NCBI GenBank assembly: GCA_039720395.1
Contig: CM077826.1
Span: 16,115,962 to 16,179,961 of the forward strand
From: Liquidambar formosana
Lineage: Eukaryota > Streptophyta > Magnoliopsida > Saxifragales > Altingiaceae
DNA: 64,000 nucleotides
Direction: 5' to 3'
Shown: one piece after another, positions 37,410 to 50,291 of the stretch
Numbering within the stretch: position 1 is the first letter of the stretch
Layout of the letters: every line of letters starts with the position of its first letter
Program-made: the position numbers and the translations under genes
The notes under the pieces: model-generated
Told to the model about the DNA's origin: nothing
What the model saw: the letters and a program-made list of their open reading frames with translations, nothing else
Databases searched by the model: none

Positions 37410-40400
37410 TGTCACACCCTATTTTTGCCACCTTAGCTAGGGTTTGTCATTGCATGTGTCTTTTTGTTTCCTTTTTGAGTCTAGTCTTTTGCATTGAGTT
37501 TCTAGGGTCCTAAGGATGGTGTGTGAATTTTGGTTCAATTTGGAGTTGATCTTGAGGTTTAATAAGAACTTTTGTGACCTGAGGGGCATAATCATCTTTT
37601 AGGTTACAAACTTTCCATTTGACCTTGAAATGATCTCCAAGTTGCCAATTGGAGTTCATATGGATGCATTTGAGGTATTTATGGGTTCAATTCGATGAAT
37701 TGAGGGTTCGGGATTAGAATGGCTCAGTATGGCTCAGGTTGGTTAAGAGACCTACTTCGGGTTAGCCCGAATTGGTTCATGATTTTCACTCTATGACTAC
37801 TCATTTGACCTTGATTAGTCTTAATTTCATCCCCAAATGTGTTTAGGGAGGTTGAATTTTGAATTGGGAAGCATTTGGTGAAACCCTATGTGCATACCTA
37901 AGCTAAGCGATGGTGGTGCACAGCGGTTAACCGCCTTTGTAGGACCTAACCGTGAAGCCATGGCTAGGGTTTCTTGCCCTCAAGTGACTCAAATTACATT
38001 CCCCTTCGAAACACGGTCGTTTTGGCTTTCGTTTCGTCAAAATCGGAGTTGATTTGGGCCTTGAAACACATTTGGAAGTCGAAAGGGTCAAAAATTGGGC
38101 TGAGGATGACATGGCCTCAGGTGACCACCCAGGCCCAGGCGGCTAGCCGCCCAGCCCCAGGTGGTCACCCGAGCCACTTTCCTTTTTTGAGTCTTGATGC
38201 GGCTCCCTCCCTATTTTCTCGGATTTGCTTGCCTCCAACCGCCATTTAACCCTAATTTCAGCCCTATTTGACCTACTTGAGCCCCAAGGGAACCTCTAAG
38301 AGCCCTTGGATCAATACCTAGGGTTTTAATCCCAACCATGGAGGGTTTCCCCTCAATCCCTATAAATACCCCCTTATACTTCAGCAATAGGGGAGGCAAT
38401 TTCTGAAGTGTGAGGCATGTGTGAGACTTGGAAGCTATGGCAGCCATCCTTAGGGTAGTTTAACCTAAACTTTGAGTGAGAGAGAGTGAGAGAGAGAGCT
38501 TGAAGGAAGGCTGGAGCTTTGCTTGGAGGCTTGAAGGAGAGCTTTTCAACTTGTCCACAAGAAGAGAAGAAGAATTCTACAGCAGCAAACATAGGTATAC
38601 CTCTTCCCCTTCCTTTCTTTCATCCGAACTAGGGTTTTTTTTGCATAGAATAGCACTATTTTATGTTCAAGCTTATGTTTTTATCATGTGTTGATGCTTC
38701 TAATGCTTAAAATACATGATTAGAATGATGTTTATGGCTGGATTTGCATGATATAATGTTATTTCATGTGATTTTATGTGTAGTTGTGTTTTTAGGGTTT
38801 CTAGAGTTTGTTCTAGGGTTTTTGCATTGAATAGCTATGCTTTCATGTTAAAACATATGTTTTTATCATGTATTGCTACTTCTATGAGTTAGTATGCATG
38901 ATTAGGATGATGGTTATGGGCTGTTTAACATGCTAGAGGGCTGTTTAATGTGATTTAATGCATGTTTGCAATTCTAGGGTTTCTCTTGTGCTGAAATTAG
39001 GTTTTTACTTAGAATAGCTATATTTCATGTGCAAGCTTGTATTTTTATCATGTGTTGATGCTTCTATTGATTAATATGCATGATTAGAATGATGCCTATG
39101 ATGAGCTTTGCATGATTTAGAGTTATTTTATGTGATTTTGAGCACAATTGTGATTCTAGGGTTTCATTCATCCTTATGTTAGGAAAGTTGCATATAGCAT
39201 GATAGCTTAGGGTTTTTCTTTATTTTTTCTTCATAGTTGATATATATGTGCTGCATATTTGATAACTATGATATTTTTTAGCATTCACATAGTTGATTTT
39301 AGGTTTTTTATTCATGTCATGGTTCTAGGATCAAGTTAGGGTTTATGATTGTTCACTATTTATGTTGTTTGCATGCTTAGTGGATGAATATAGGCTTTAA
39401 TTCAATTCTGTCCAGATTTGTTTATTTCCCTAAAAATGATATTGTTGCATTCATAGTAGTGGATTTTAGGGTTTATTGCATGTCATTGCATATAGGATTG
39501 AATTAGGGTTTTTATTGGTTCATGATTCGTGTTCTTTGCATGACTTATGAGTGATTTTAGACCTTATTTCAATTCTGTCCAGATCTATTTAATGGCTTTA
39601 ATGATGAGTTTTGAGCATGTGTTAGCCTATGTTTAAGCATGATAATTGCTTGATTGGAACCTAGCTTGTTTGGTTGGTATTTTTGGTATGTTTTGCATGC
39701 AAATTGCAGGTGCTTGACAGGTACAATAGGTGCAACTACCCCACCAATGTGGGGTGGTTATTTTGGCTATTGCGAGATGAAATCTTGCAAATAAGGTAAC
39801 TACCCAATGCAATGGGGTGGTTATTTTGACAGGTTGCTTTTGCTCAAAGGTAAGTAGGGTATGAGGGTGCCCCAATTCACCCTTCTTTCCTTTCCTTGAA
39901 ACTTTCCCTTTCTCCCCTCCTAGGGTTATTTCCTAATAGGGGAACATGGCAATCCTTATAGTTTCCTTTCATTAAAAAATACCTTTTAAATCAAAGTTTC
40001 TATCTTTATGAGATTCCATATTTACTAAAGAGCTTTTTGAGCATGATGTATCTTTGGAAACTTACCATAATTTTCTTGAAAGGAAACTTAGGGTTTACCA
40101 TAGGCCTCAATTAGGTTATAACCCTATTCCCATTCGAACTACGTGGACTTTGATCCATGTATTTCCATACATGGTACGTAGGCGCTCTTCGTAAGGTTCA
40201 AGTCCGCCCTAGGATACTAAGTATCCTAGGTTTTCTCCCCCCTCTTTCTTTTTTCTGTTTTTTTCTTTGATTTACTTGATTATATGGATGAATGAATGAA
40301 TGATATGCATGCTGTCTTGTGATGATAATTGTTGATTTGTGTGTGATTAAGACTTTGATTTATCCCAATTGAATTAAGAGACCGTTTAGGGCGATATGGA

Positions 40401-40638
40401 TGCCTATAGGCTTTGCCTAGAACCTTCCCATATCGTAACTTAGCCTCCGAATCCCTAATTTCTCTAGTTTCCAAAAGACTTTTTGCCTACCATTTTTAAA
40501 CATGGAATCAATCTTTTGTTTTCCTAAAACAAAACAGTTTTTAGGGTTTTCCTTGTTTCCTTTAAAAAATAAGGTGGCGACTCCCTTTTCCTTTTTCAAA
40601 CCCCCCCGTGGGCCCTGTATCGATTTCCGGGGTCCACA
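37410..40638 (+). repeat. 3' LTR of element D
   Basis: Starts TGTCACACCC and ends GGGGTCCACA, in plus orientation, related to but clearly diverged from LTRs A/B/C. It has a TATA box TATAAATA at 38361-38368, the GC-rich palindrome block at 38112-38176, and a smaller palindrome GCGGTTAACCGC near 37921-37932. No gene is supported in this 3.2-kb stretch. Confidence 0.78.
38361..38368 (+). promoter_or_regulatory. TATA box of LTR D
   Basis: TATAAATA in the context CCCTATAAATACCCCC, downstream of the GC-rich palindrome. It fits an LTR promoter. Confidence 0.6.
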
Positions 40639-40934
40639 GTGGGTGCCTATAGGATGTTTCCTAGAACCTTCCTACAACGTAACGTAGTCTCCGAATCCTC
40701 TCTTGTTTTGTAAGACCTGCTTTTCCTTGATCGGAGTCATGTGGTTTGTTTTCAAAGGTTTTCTTAAAAAACTATTTTTTATGGTTTTCCTCTTTTCCTA
40801 AAAATGCGGTGGCGACTCCTTGTTTGTTTGTTTTTGTGAACCTTTTAAAAACCAGATTTTTATTAATTTAAATTTCTACAAGTCTTTTTAAAAGAAGGGT
40901 TTCCCTCCCCCCCGATCGAAACCCATGGTTCACA
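40639..40934 (+). repeat. Duplicated 3' end of an LTR D-like sequence
   Basis: A second, diverged copy of the last part of the LTR (TGCCTATAGG, AGAACCTTCC, GGTGGCGACTCC and a closing GGTTCACA). It follows the first LTR end without spacer. It may come from a tandem LTR, template switching or an older insertion. Confidence 0.65.
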
Positions 40935-41239
40935 GTAAGGTCGAAATGAATTACCAACTCTAGCCACATCAGCCACCTCATTCAAAAATCCTGACTCGTT
41001 AAAGCCTCTTCTTTCCAACCCATCCTATAGAAGAATAGATGTATTTTCTAAACAACAACATCAACAATAGCTATTAACAAAAACCACAACAATGCCCAAG
41101 TGACCTTCGCCAACTTTACAACATCTTCAGCAACATGCCTCAGCAATCCATCCCGAAATGGTGTCTTTAGACCAGTCTTCAGAACCCATTGAACAGTTTT
41201 TGAAATTGGATCACCATCTTGATCGCATTAAAAAGATTT

Positions 41240-42670
41240 AATTTGTCTTCTTTTTTATTTTTATTTTTAGTTTTTTTCATTTATAAGCAAAGATTTAATT
41301 TGTCTTGTTGCATTTCAATTTCATAGGATAAAATTACAAATGGAAGCGAACTTGGAATTCAAATTACTGGGCGTTCATTTTGTCATGCTATATGTGTTAA
41401 CTTCAAAAAAGGTATTGGAAATAGCAAAATGCAAAACCCTCAAAGTAGTGTGCTGAGGTGACAGACTTGAAACATAGGCCACCCCAGATACCAAGATCAA
41501 TAAAAAAATTTATTAGGGGAAAAAAGAGAGGAAATAATCAACCGTTTTTGTCAAAATATATGAAAATTTCTTTCAAATCAACCAATATACCACATGGTCC
41601 TTGTAGACATTGAAAATTTGGTGACATTTAAATCACCGTTCGATTGGTCTTAGTCAATAATTCAACAATTGGACCCTTTGACTAGTCAAAATCCTACATG
41701 TCAAGTGACACATGTCAAGCGCACATCCAAGACACCTATCAACTTGATATGAGTTCACATTATGTGACACATGTCAAGCTACATCATTATATGGAAGGCC
41801 AAATCTTCCAAGTAAAAGACAATGTCAACCTGTTGTCAAATATATGAGAATAAACTCTCATTAATTGGCAAATCCCTTAAATCAGGGGATTCAAATTCAG
41901 GAATTCCAAATTAAAGATCCCCATCTTTGCTAAATATATGAGAATAAAATCTCATTAATTGGCAAATCCCTTAAATCAAGGGATTCAAATTTGGGGATAC
42001 CAAATTAAAGATCCCCACCTTTGCCTATAAATAGAGGCATTCACTACATAAAAAGAGGACACGAGGAAGACAAGCCAGGACTAAATCCTCGCTTTCCTCA
42101 AGCAGTAGAAGGATCATCAAGCACCCCTACACGTGCCGATTCATCTACGTTCAAGCCAAATAACAACCACTATGAGCTTATTCGAGATCAAGCCCCAATG
42201 GCCCTCGACTAAACTACTCATTCAATCTTCGCAAAGAAAGAAGATTGAGAAGCTTTACAATCCGATTCAATAACACGTGTACGACCACCTTCAATCAAGG
42301 CCACGGAGATTTAATCAGGGGATTTGTATTCTTTTGTAAAGAATAGCTTACAGAGAATTGTACCCATTTATTTTAAATTAATAAATTGTTATTTGTCTCC
42401 TATTTCTTGTCTATTTAATTTCAAGACACGAAATTTGTGTGTACAGTCCTCTCCTAACCATTCAACTGCAAATCACTTCCACTGTAGGGCTTGTTTAATT
42501 GATGCAAATTATAATTTATGCAGGTGAAGCAGAGAAGAATAAGAAGAAGAAGACAAAGATGAAAAACAAAAACAAATCTTGCCTAATCCACTTGCAATAG
42601 AATCCGAGGACCGTTGCCTTTTTTTTTTTTCAAAGAAAACTATAGAGTTCATTTGCTTGTGTAGAATATT
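41240..42670. other. Repeat-rich block in an intron of the ligase pseudogene
   Basis: A large insertion-like stretch between two ligase exons. It has a tandem pair of about 95 bp (about 41845-41930 and 41931-42020, sharing TGAGAATAAA and TTGGCAAATCCCTTAAATCA) followed by TATAAATAG near 42025, then AATAAA-like signals. It resembles the promoter part of an LTR or a pararetroviral intergenic region, but no LTR ends or coding parts could be fixed. A lysine-rich stretch at 42536-42590 follows a TATGCAG acceptor-like site; no gene is claimed. Confidence 0.4.
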
Positions 42671-43766
42671 TATATTACCTCATTTCTCAACATCTGTCTT
42701 TTTGCCGAGGTCCAATCAGCTGTAATGTCTAGTACCCTCTACAGTGAAATATCATCGTACAATATACCGACTTGACATTAGAAATACAATCAGAATAAGG
42801 AGGTGTTGCTCAAATGTGGCAGTCAATAACATAATCTGTGCAATTATGGCATAAAGCTAGCATGTGAAAATGTTAATTATAGATAGGGTGATAGACCAAT
42901 TTTCAGCAAGATGCAAAGATATGTTGTCTGCTTCTTTCTTACACATGATTATCAGAACATTGTCCCAAAAATGAAATAGTATATAGAAAGATCAAAAAGG
43001 AAAAATACCCAAAATGATGGCAAAGCACATAAACTCCTCCTAAGCCCTCTATCAGCACCCCTCATCTCCAAGTATCTCTTCAGCCTAACCTGAATGTAAA
43101 GAGTAACATTTGGCTTGAAATTAGGCAATGAAACTATGGCATTGGAAAATAGAAAATTTCAGCAAACTGATCATGCAGTTGACCTCAGGATATATTGTTG
43201 TCAGATGATTCTCCCAATCATTGAGGGTTGGATATTCACCCAGAAGACGGGGAAGTTTTCCAGCCATAAAGTCTTGCAGAAGAATGATATAACAAGTGTT
43301 ATGTCTCTAACTACCGGATAAACATTTGTGGTCAGAAAAATCTGCAGAAGAAAGTCTAAAATCAATTTTTAAGCATTTTAAGGATAGGTGAAAACCCGAA
43401 ATGACATCCCAGCACAGTCAATATGCTTCTTTCTCCTATAGACAAAATACATAGGAACATCAAGAGCATAATCTACCTACTGCTCAAACCTGCATCAGAA
43501 AAAAATTGAGAGCTAGAAATAAGAAGAAAAAGGAATGTCATCTTAAAAAATTCAACTAAATTGCATTAGGAAGTCTAAGCAGAAGACATGTGCTACTCTC
43601 TGTTTCTTTCTTATTGGTAAAAAAAAGATCAATTGACATACCCAAAGGAGACGTCAAAAACAAAAGGAAGCATGCTAGCACGATGGTTATCACTATCCGT
43701 CCACATTTGGCTATTTAAAATAAAAAAAGAATTACTACAGAAACCTACAAGGGAAGGACATGGAAG

Positions 43767-44535
43767 TAGGGATGTCAACAGGCCAGGTTTGGTACGGGGA
43801 GCCCTCTCCCAATCCTAATCCATTGGGATTTTTTCCATCCCAAACTCATTTTGAATTTAACATCCAATTCTCATTCCCATCTCATTTAAATTTGAAAATC
43901 CCATTCCGACCCCGCCCTGTCCTGTCCCGTCCCATCCCATTTATACTTTGTGGGACAAGACAAGACGGGAAGAGACAAAACAAAAAATTGATTACGGTCT
44001 ATAGCATAAATTTATTTTTAAGAAAAAATAATTGTTTTATTTTACCATATTTATTATAAGAAATTTTTAAGATTCATTCATTAAATTCATCAAACCCATC
44101 AAACTAATTTCAATTTTCCTAACTATATGAAAGATTAATAAAACATAACAACTAAAAAGAGTCACGTAATAACAATAATTTATTTCAATAAAAATGTCAA
44201 AACTCCCAACAAAATGGAATAGAACAAAGAGATAAGAAAAAGAAACAAAATCCTTACAAAGGCAAAAGGCAATCTAACAAATTAAAGGTCTTATATATTA
44301 AATGGCATAATTGTATTATTATGTATTAATAGAGGTATAATAGTAAAAGAGAGTAGATAATCGGAGCGGGTTCGAAACGGGTTTTTAATGAAAATCCCAA
44401 CCCCGCCCCAAACCTTAACGGGTTCTTAAAAAATTCCTAAACTCGCCCCTATCCCATTAAATAATATCTCAAACGCTTCCCACTAGAAGCGGGATAGGAT
44501 AGGACCCCGAAAGAACCCGTCCCGTTACATCCCTA
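43767..44535. mobile_element. hAT-type non-autonomous element in a ligase intron
   Basis: 769 bp flanked by the 8-bp target duplication CATGGAAG (43759-43766 and 44536-44543). The ends are TAGGGATGTCAAC and GTTACATCCCTA, imperfect terminal inverted repeats, with GGG-CGGG-rich subterminal sequence (CCCGTCCC repeats). No transposase ORF. An 8-bp duplication is the hAT mark. Confidence 0.85.
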
Positions 44536-45169
44536 CATGGAAGGAAACAAGTATAATATATAGCAAGTTTTAGAAACCTTCTCATGGTGAGATAACCATT
44601 AGGCTTTCCTTCAGTGAAAGGTGAATTTGCAAACAGAGCTGTTGCTATCTGTTCCATTTGCCCCACTAGTTAGATACCCAAAAAAAAAAAAAAAAGAAAA
44701 AAAAAAGAAAACACCAGAAACTAAAACTATGGCTCAAAATAATTTATAATGACCAAGAATTCTCACAGGCTGCAAAGCAAGACCGGCGCGAAATTTCTTA
44801 ATCATGTCAGCTTTAGAACTGAAGTCCAGATTAACCTATTGAAAAGGTGAAACTTTGATTTTAATGGAACACTTTCAACACAAAACACAAGGTTATGGGC
44901 TTGAATTTGAAAGAAAATATTTTTCACATATTTTTAGGAATGTAAGCTAGCCAATTAACCTTTTTAAGTACTGTTATGTATTGGGAATGACTAGGTGCCA
45001 CCAAAATGTCACCATTATCTCACTTGAACAGTGCATGTCCCAACCATCATATCAAGTCCAAGTGAGCCAACTTTGGGTATGTAATTGCTTATAATCTCAA
45101 ATCTTGCCTAAGCCAAAATACTCTGTCAGTATGCATAAAAAGTCTCCAAAAGCAAACACACAACTGTAG

Positions 45170-45736
45170 TGTTGGGATTATTTTTCAAAATACAATTTTA
45201 TATGTTGGTGTACAATAATCAAGTTATAGTTATATACACTTGATTTTCTCCATGTAGTAACTGCCTTGCTATTTGATTTTAATTTACCGTTGTATTTAAT
45301 GGTTTGAAACCGTTGCTATTGAGCCATTCAATTTGCTGGTGGCTATTCTAGTAGTCACCAGAATACTTTCACAACTTTTATATATTATAAATAGTCCATC
45401 TTGTCATTGATATAAAAATAGCAACTTCTGTCATTTTCTCATCCATCCTTCCTTCAATTCTCATACTGTTTCTACTGTGGTTATTAATATTTTCTATGTA
45501 TTCAAATAAGGGCATTTGTGGTGCAACTGTTCTTGGCAGTGCAGTTCTAAGGATAGTATTTGGAGAGTTGGGCTTTGTATCCTGGGGAGATTATTTCCTT
45601 GAATCCACTTGCATAGTGGGGAAATAATTGTCTTTAAGAAAGTGCTTTTAGTGGCACGCCTAGTCCAATTTGTGGTTGTTTTTATTGGTTTATTTTGCAG
45701 GTTATTTTTGGACTTTGTTAGAGAACATCTCCAACA
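45170..45736 (+). repeat. 5' LTR of Copia-2
   Basis: 567 bp, bounded by TGTTGGGATT and CTCCAACA, preceded by TGTAG. Confidence 0.9.
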
Positions 45737-45763
45737 AATTAAAGACAATTAATATCTACATCA

Positions 45764-48700
45764 ATGGTTGCCCTTGAAATGATCAAAGTGCCTACTTGAG
45801 AAATTGGAGCGTTTTGATGGCTACAACTTCAAGAGATGGCTAATGAAGATTCAATTTGCTCTTACCATGCAAAGAGTTTATGTGCTTTACGTAGCGTTTC
45901 CGGAAATTTACAATCAAGATGGATCGTTCACACAACAGCAACTCAAGTGGATGGAGGATGACTACATATGCACAAGCATTATCTTGGGTGCAATGGCTAA
46001 TAGCTTGTTTGATATATTTTGGCATCATCTAATGGCACTAGATTTATGGAATGCGCTTCTAGCAAGATTCATGACCGATGATGTTGGCAATCGAGCATAT
46101 ATGATTAATAAATATGTGGAGTACAAGATGGTTGATGAAAAGCCGATCATGGAGCAAGTGGATGAAATGGTTCGCATTGCTCAAGACATCGCAGCAATTG
46201 GAGAACCAATGACTAAGAATTTTCAAGTGTCTACCATCGTCGGAAAATTGCCACCATCTTGGAAAGACTATAGAAAGATGTCAAAGCATAAGCGCCATCA
46301 CCAAATTTTGGAGGAACTTCTATAACATCTTCAAATTGAGGAGCAAGCTCGCATGAGAGATAAGATCGAAGAGGATCAAAACCGGGTTAGTAACTCCAAT
46401 AATGTTACTAATAAAGTGAATTTTGTTGATACATCTAATCCTAATGAATCTAAGGTGACTCCAAAAAATAAGAAATGGGATAATTCAAAGTCCGGGAACA
46501 ATTTCAAAAAAGGTAAAAATTTCAAAAGAGGAAAGAAGAATAAGGGTCTATGCTTTGTTTGTGGTAAGATTGGTCATAAAGCCAAAGAATGCCGATATCG
46601 TAAAGGCCAAGACAAACCACATCAATCTAACAATGTTGAAGATGACCAACTTGTAGCAATGATTTCCGAAAATTTTAAGGTGGATGTAGATAATGGATGG
46701 TGGGTTGACGCTGGTTCTACTTGCCATGTGACTCCTCATAAGAGTGCTTTCAAATCCTATAAAGCTATTGAAGATGACAAGAAACTTTCATGGGAAATTC
46801 GGCTACTAGTAAGATTGTTGGTTGTGGCATGGTAGATCTTCAACTTTCATCTGGGAGGACTCTTATTCTTCAAAATGTGCTTCATGTATTGGGCATTCGA
46901 AAGAGTCTATTTCTGTTTTTTTGTTGAGTCATAGTGGATTTCATGTTGTATTTCATTCCGATAAAATTATCCTATCTAAAAATGGGACTTTTATTGGAAA
47001 GGGATATGCTAAGGATAAGATGTATCTTTTGAGTACTACTAATAATAAAGTTATGAATTCTTCTTACTTTTGTGATTTACCTGATGTGTGGCATTATAGA
47101 GTAGGCCATATGAGCAAGAAAACTTTGGATAGAATGGCACTGTATGAGTTAGTACCAAAAATAAATCCTAATTCATCTTCATTTAAATGTGAATGTTGTG
47201 CTCAAGCAAAATTGACTAAGAAACCATTTAAATCGGTTACTAGAGATACCAAAATTCTCGGATTAGTGCACACCGATGTTTGTGATAATAAAAATATTGA
47301 AACTAGAGGAGGTAAAAGATATTTTATCACATTTACGAATGATTATTCAAAATTTACATATGTGTATTTAATAACAACCAAAGATGAGGCATTTGAGAAA
47401 TTTAAAATTTATAAAGCCGAAGTAGAAAACCAATTGGGGATCACTATTAAAATACTTAGAAGTGATAGAGGAGGTGAATATTCGCCTATTGAATTAACAA
47501 AATTTTGTGAAGAAAATGGTATAATTCACCAAGTCAGTGCTCCCTATAGTCCTCCTCAAAATGGTGTAGCAGAACGTACGTAAACAATAGAACTTTACTT
47601 GAAATGGTTAGTGCTATGTTAATTAGTTCTAATTTACCATCCAATTTATGGGGTGAAGCTTTATTAACCGCTAATCATATATGTAATAGAGTATAACGTA
47701 AAGGTTTTGATAAAACACCATATGAACTTTGGAAAAATAGAACACCTAATCTGAATTATCAAAGAGTATGGGGTTGTGTAGCATGTGCTTTGGATCCTTC
47801 ACTTAAAAGAAATAAAATTGGTCGTAAAGGTATAAAATCTATATTTATAGGCTATGCTAAAAATAGTAAAGCATATAGATTTTTAAATATAAAAACTAAT
47901 TCGGAATTAGAAGCCGCCTCGGCAGAAATTTTTGAGCATCTAACAGTAAAAGATATTAATTCTTTTGAATTGGAAAGAGAACTACGTAACTCTATTCAAG
48001 AAAATATAGGTAGCACTTCTTCTCAAAATAAAATAATTGATGGAAGATTAAATGACAATATTGAACCTAACAAAGATTCAATTATAATGGATGAACCGGA
48101 ATTAAGAAGAAGTAAAAGAAAAAGAATTGAAAAAGATTTAGGACCCGGTATGTTTACCTTTAATATGGAGGAGCCTAGGAATTTTAAAGAGGCTATGTCA
48201 TTACTGGATGCTAATAATTGGAAGGAGGCTATGGATGATGAGATTAAATCTATAATAGAGAAAAATACTTGGACTTTAACTAATTTACCACAAAACTTTA
48301 GGTAGTAAATGGGTTTTGAAAAAGAAACTTAAAACGGATGGTAGCATTGACAAATATAAAGCAAGATTAGTGGTTAAAGGATTTAAGCAAAAAGAGGGAA
48401 TTGATTATTTTGAAACTTTTCCCCGGTTACTAAGTTAACTTCTATAAGAGTAATGCTAGCAATTGCATCAATTTATAATTTAGAAATACACCAAATGGAC
48501 ATAAAAACATCATTTCTAAATGGAGATTTAGAAGAAGAAATATACATAGACCAACCCGAAGGATATGTGGTAAAAGGATTAGAAGATAAAGTTTGTACAC
48601 TTAATAAATCCTTGCACGGTCTTAAACAAGCTCCTAGACAATGGAATAAAAAATTTAAAGAAGAAATAAAGAAATTTGGCTTTAAGAGTAATAAGGTTGA

Positions 48701-49700
48701 TGATTGAGTATTTACCAAACGTGTTGGAAATTCATGTGTTGTTATTATTCTTTATGTTGATGACTTGTTGATATTTGCTTCAAATATTGAGTTTATAAAT
48801 GAAACTAAGAAATATATAAGTCAAGCTTCTGGAGTAAAAGATTTAGGCCCCATCCATGTGATTTTAGGAATTAAGGTTACTAGGCATGATGGTAAAATTA
48901 TTTTATCTCAATCACATTATGTTGAGAAAATTTTGAGAAAGTTTAATCATTTTGATCGTAAGCCTAGTAATTCTCCTTTGGATCCTCATGACATCTTGGT
49001 GCCAAATAAAGATGAACCTGTAGCACAATCTGAATATGCTAAGATAATTGGAAGTTTAATGTATTTAATGAATTGTACAAGGCCAGATATAGTGTTTGCA
49101 GTTAGCAAATTGAGTAGGTTTACCCATAATCCTAACCATGAACATTGGAAAGAAATTGATAGAGTTTTAAGATATCTTAAGGGTACTATCAATTATGGAT
49201 TGCAATATTCTGGTATTGGATCTTCTTTGGAATGTTATAGTGATGCAGATTGGGCTTCTGGTAAAGTAGATTCAAAGTCTACTGGTGGGTGGTTATCCAC
49301 ACTTGGTGGAGGAGCAATTGCTTGGTCATCTAAAAAGCAAACATGTATTGCAATGTCCTCAATGGAATCTGAGTATGTGACTATGTCATTAGCATGTAAA
49401 GATATTATTTGGATGAGACGATTTCTGAGACATATTCCATTCATTGAAGGACCAGGACAACTGGTGACTATGTATTGTGATAACAAGGCAGCAATTCACT
49501 TGGCCAAGAATAAAAGACTTACAAGTAAGTCTAAACATATTTCAAGAAATTATCATTATATTAGAAAATTAGTAAGAAAGGGCAAAGCCGTATTAGAATA
49601 TCTATCGACTCATGAGATGCTAGCTGACCCTCTTACTAAAGCCATATCTGGTGAGAAATTATGGAAAACCTCGAGGGAAATGGGATTATTACCAATATAG
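45764..49700 (+). pseudogene. Copia-2 gag-pol, multiply frameshifted
   Basis: Order: gag (45804-46325), zinc knuckle CFVCGKIGHKAKEC and protease VDAGSTCHV (46353-46835), integrase with WHYRVGH, CECCAQAK and the catalytic SDRGGEYS region (46822-47583), RT with LYVDDLLIFA and RNase H with YSDADWA, SSMESEY and YCDNKAA (47790-49700). Lesions: an early frameshift after ATG 45764, a stop after the gag core at 46325, a frameshift near 46830, another after NGVAERT near 47583, two near 48300-48440, and TGA before VFTKRV near 48707. Catalytic motifs are largely kept, so decay is moderate. It ends at a stop before the 3' LTR. Confidence 0.88.
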
Positions 49701-50291
49701 TGAGATCACTATGATTGTAGCCTACTCTTACCAGAGATATTAATTAACTATCTCAAGCCAAGAGTTCAAAGGAATTTAATCATAAGTGTATCTATTGGAA
49801 TTTTAATGAGGTTACACTTCCTAGTACATAAATTATTTGAAATTAGAGATTTCAAATTAAATTCTATTTCCATGAGGTAATGTACTATATCTTTCGTATG
49901 AATTTCAGGGATGGTCTAAAGTCCTTAACAAGCTTATAGACTTTTGTTGGAGTGAACGAAAGCACTCTTGGTAAGCTTGCCTATACGAGTGTAGAAGTCA
50001 GGGTCGCCACTCATGGATTTATATTGGTTAAATCCTAAAGTGCTCGTGAACACAAGGTAAGCGCATGACCTATAACGCGCAACCTTTATATAGCACCTAT
50101 GCCCAAGTATGATGTGAACAAATAAATTCAGACAATTCTCTTGAGTAGATAAAGGTTGAATCCTCTTCTCTTTAGAACCTGATGAATTTAGTTCAAACCA
50201 TAGGTTCAAGGGTAATCCACCTATGGCAGTACATCATACTATTGTTTGGATTTAATATTTTTATTTGTTGATTTTGAAAATGGCAAGGAAT

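Larger units (their letters stand above)
40955..45107 (-). pseudogene. Glutamate-cysteine ligase pseudogene, ten exons of the C-terminal half
   Basis: Plant plastid glutamate-cysteine ligase (first step of glutathione synthesis) is recognised from peptides such as [28 protein letters not shown] and [18 protein letters not shown]. Exons in order: 45107-45024, 44835-44767, 44648-44578, 43710-43642, 43489-43396, 43273-43184, 43089-43009, 42771-42679, 41185-41105, 41024-40955. Phases agree throughout, so this is a duplicated intron-containing gene, not a processed copy. Lesions: TAG at 43477-43479 (for Tyr) and at 42739-42741 (for Gln). Acceptors before the exons starting 43273, 42771 and 41185 lack AG. 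The N-terminal exons and last exon are not visible; Copia-2 and element D sit at the two ends. Confidence 0.88.

Noticed and set aside
37117..37431. 104-codon minus-strand ORF
   Set aside because: Spans repeats, polypurine tract and LTR start of element D; no domain.
1600..40939. ATAAG left of LTR A and GTAAG right of the LTR D tail as one target duplication for the whole nest
   Set aside because: Only four of five bases match, and both outer ends are LTR 3' ends, which a single insertion cannot give.
43115..43321. 68-codon plus-strand ORF
   Set aside because: It is the antisense of ligase pseudogene exons 43273-43184 and 43089 side sequence.
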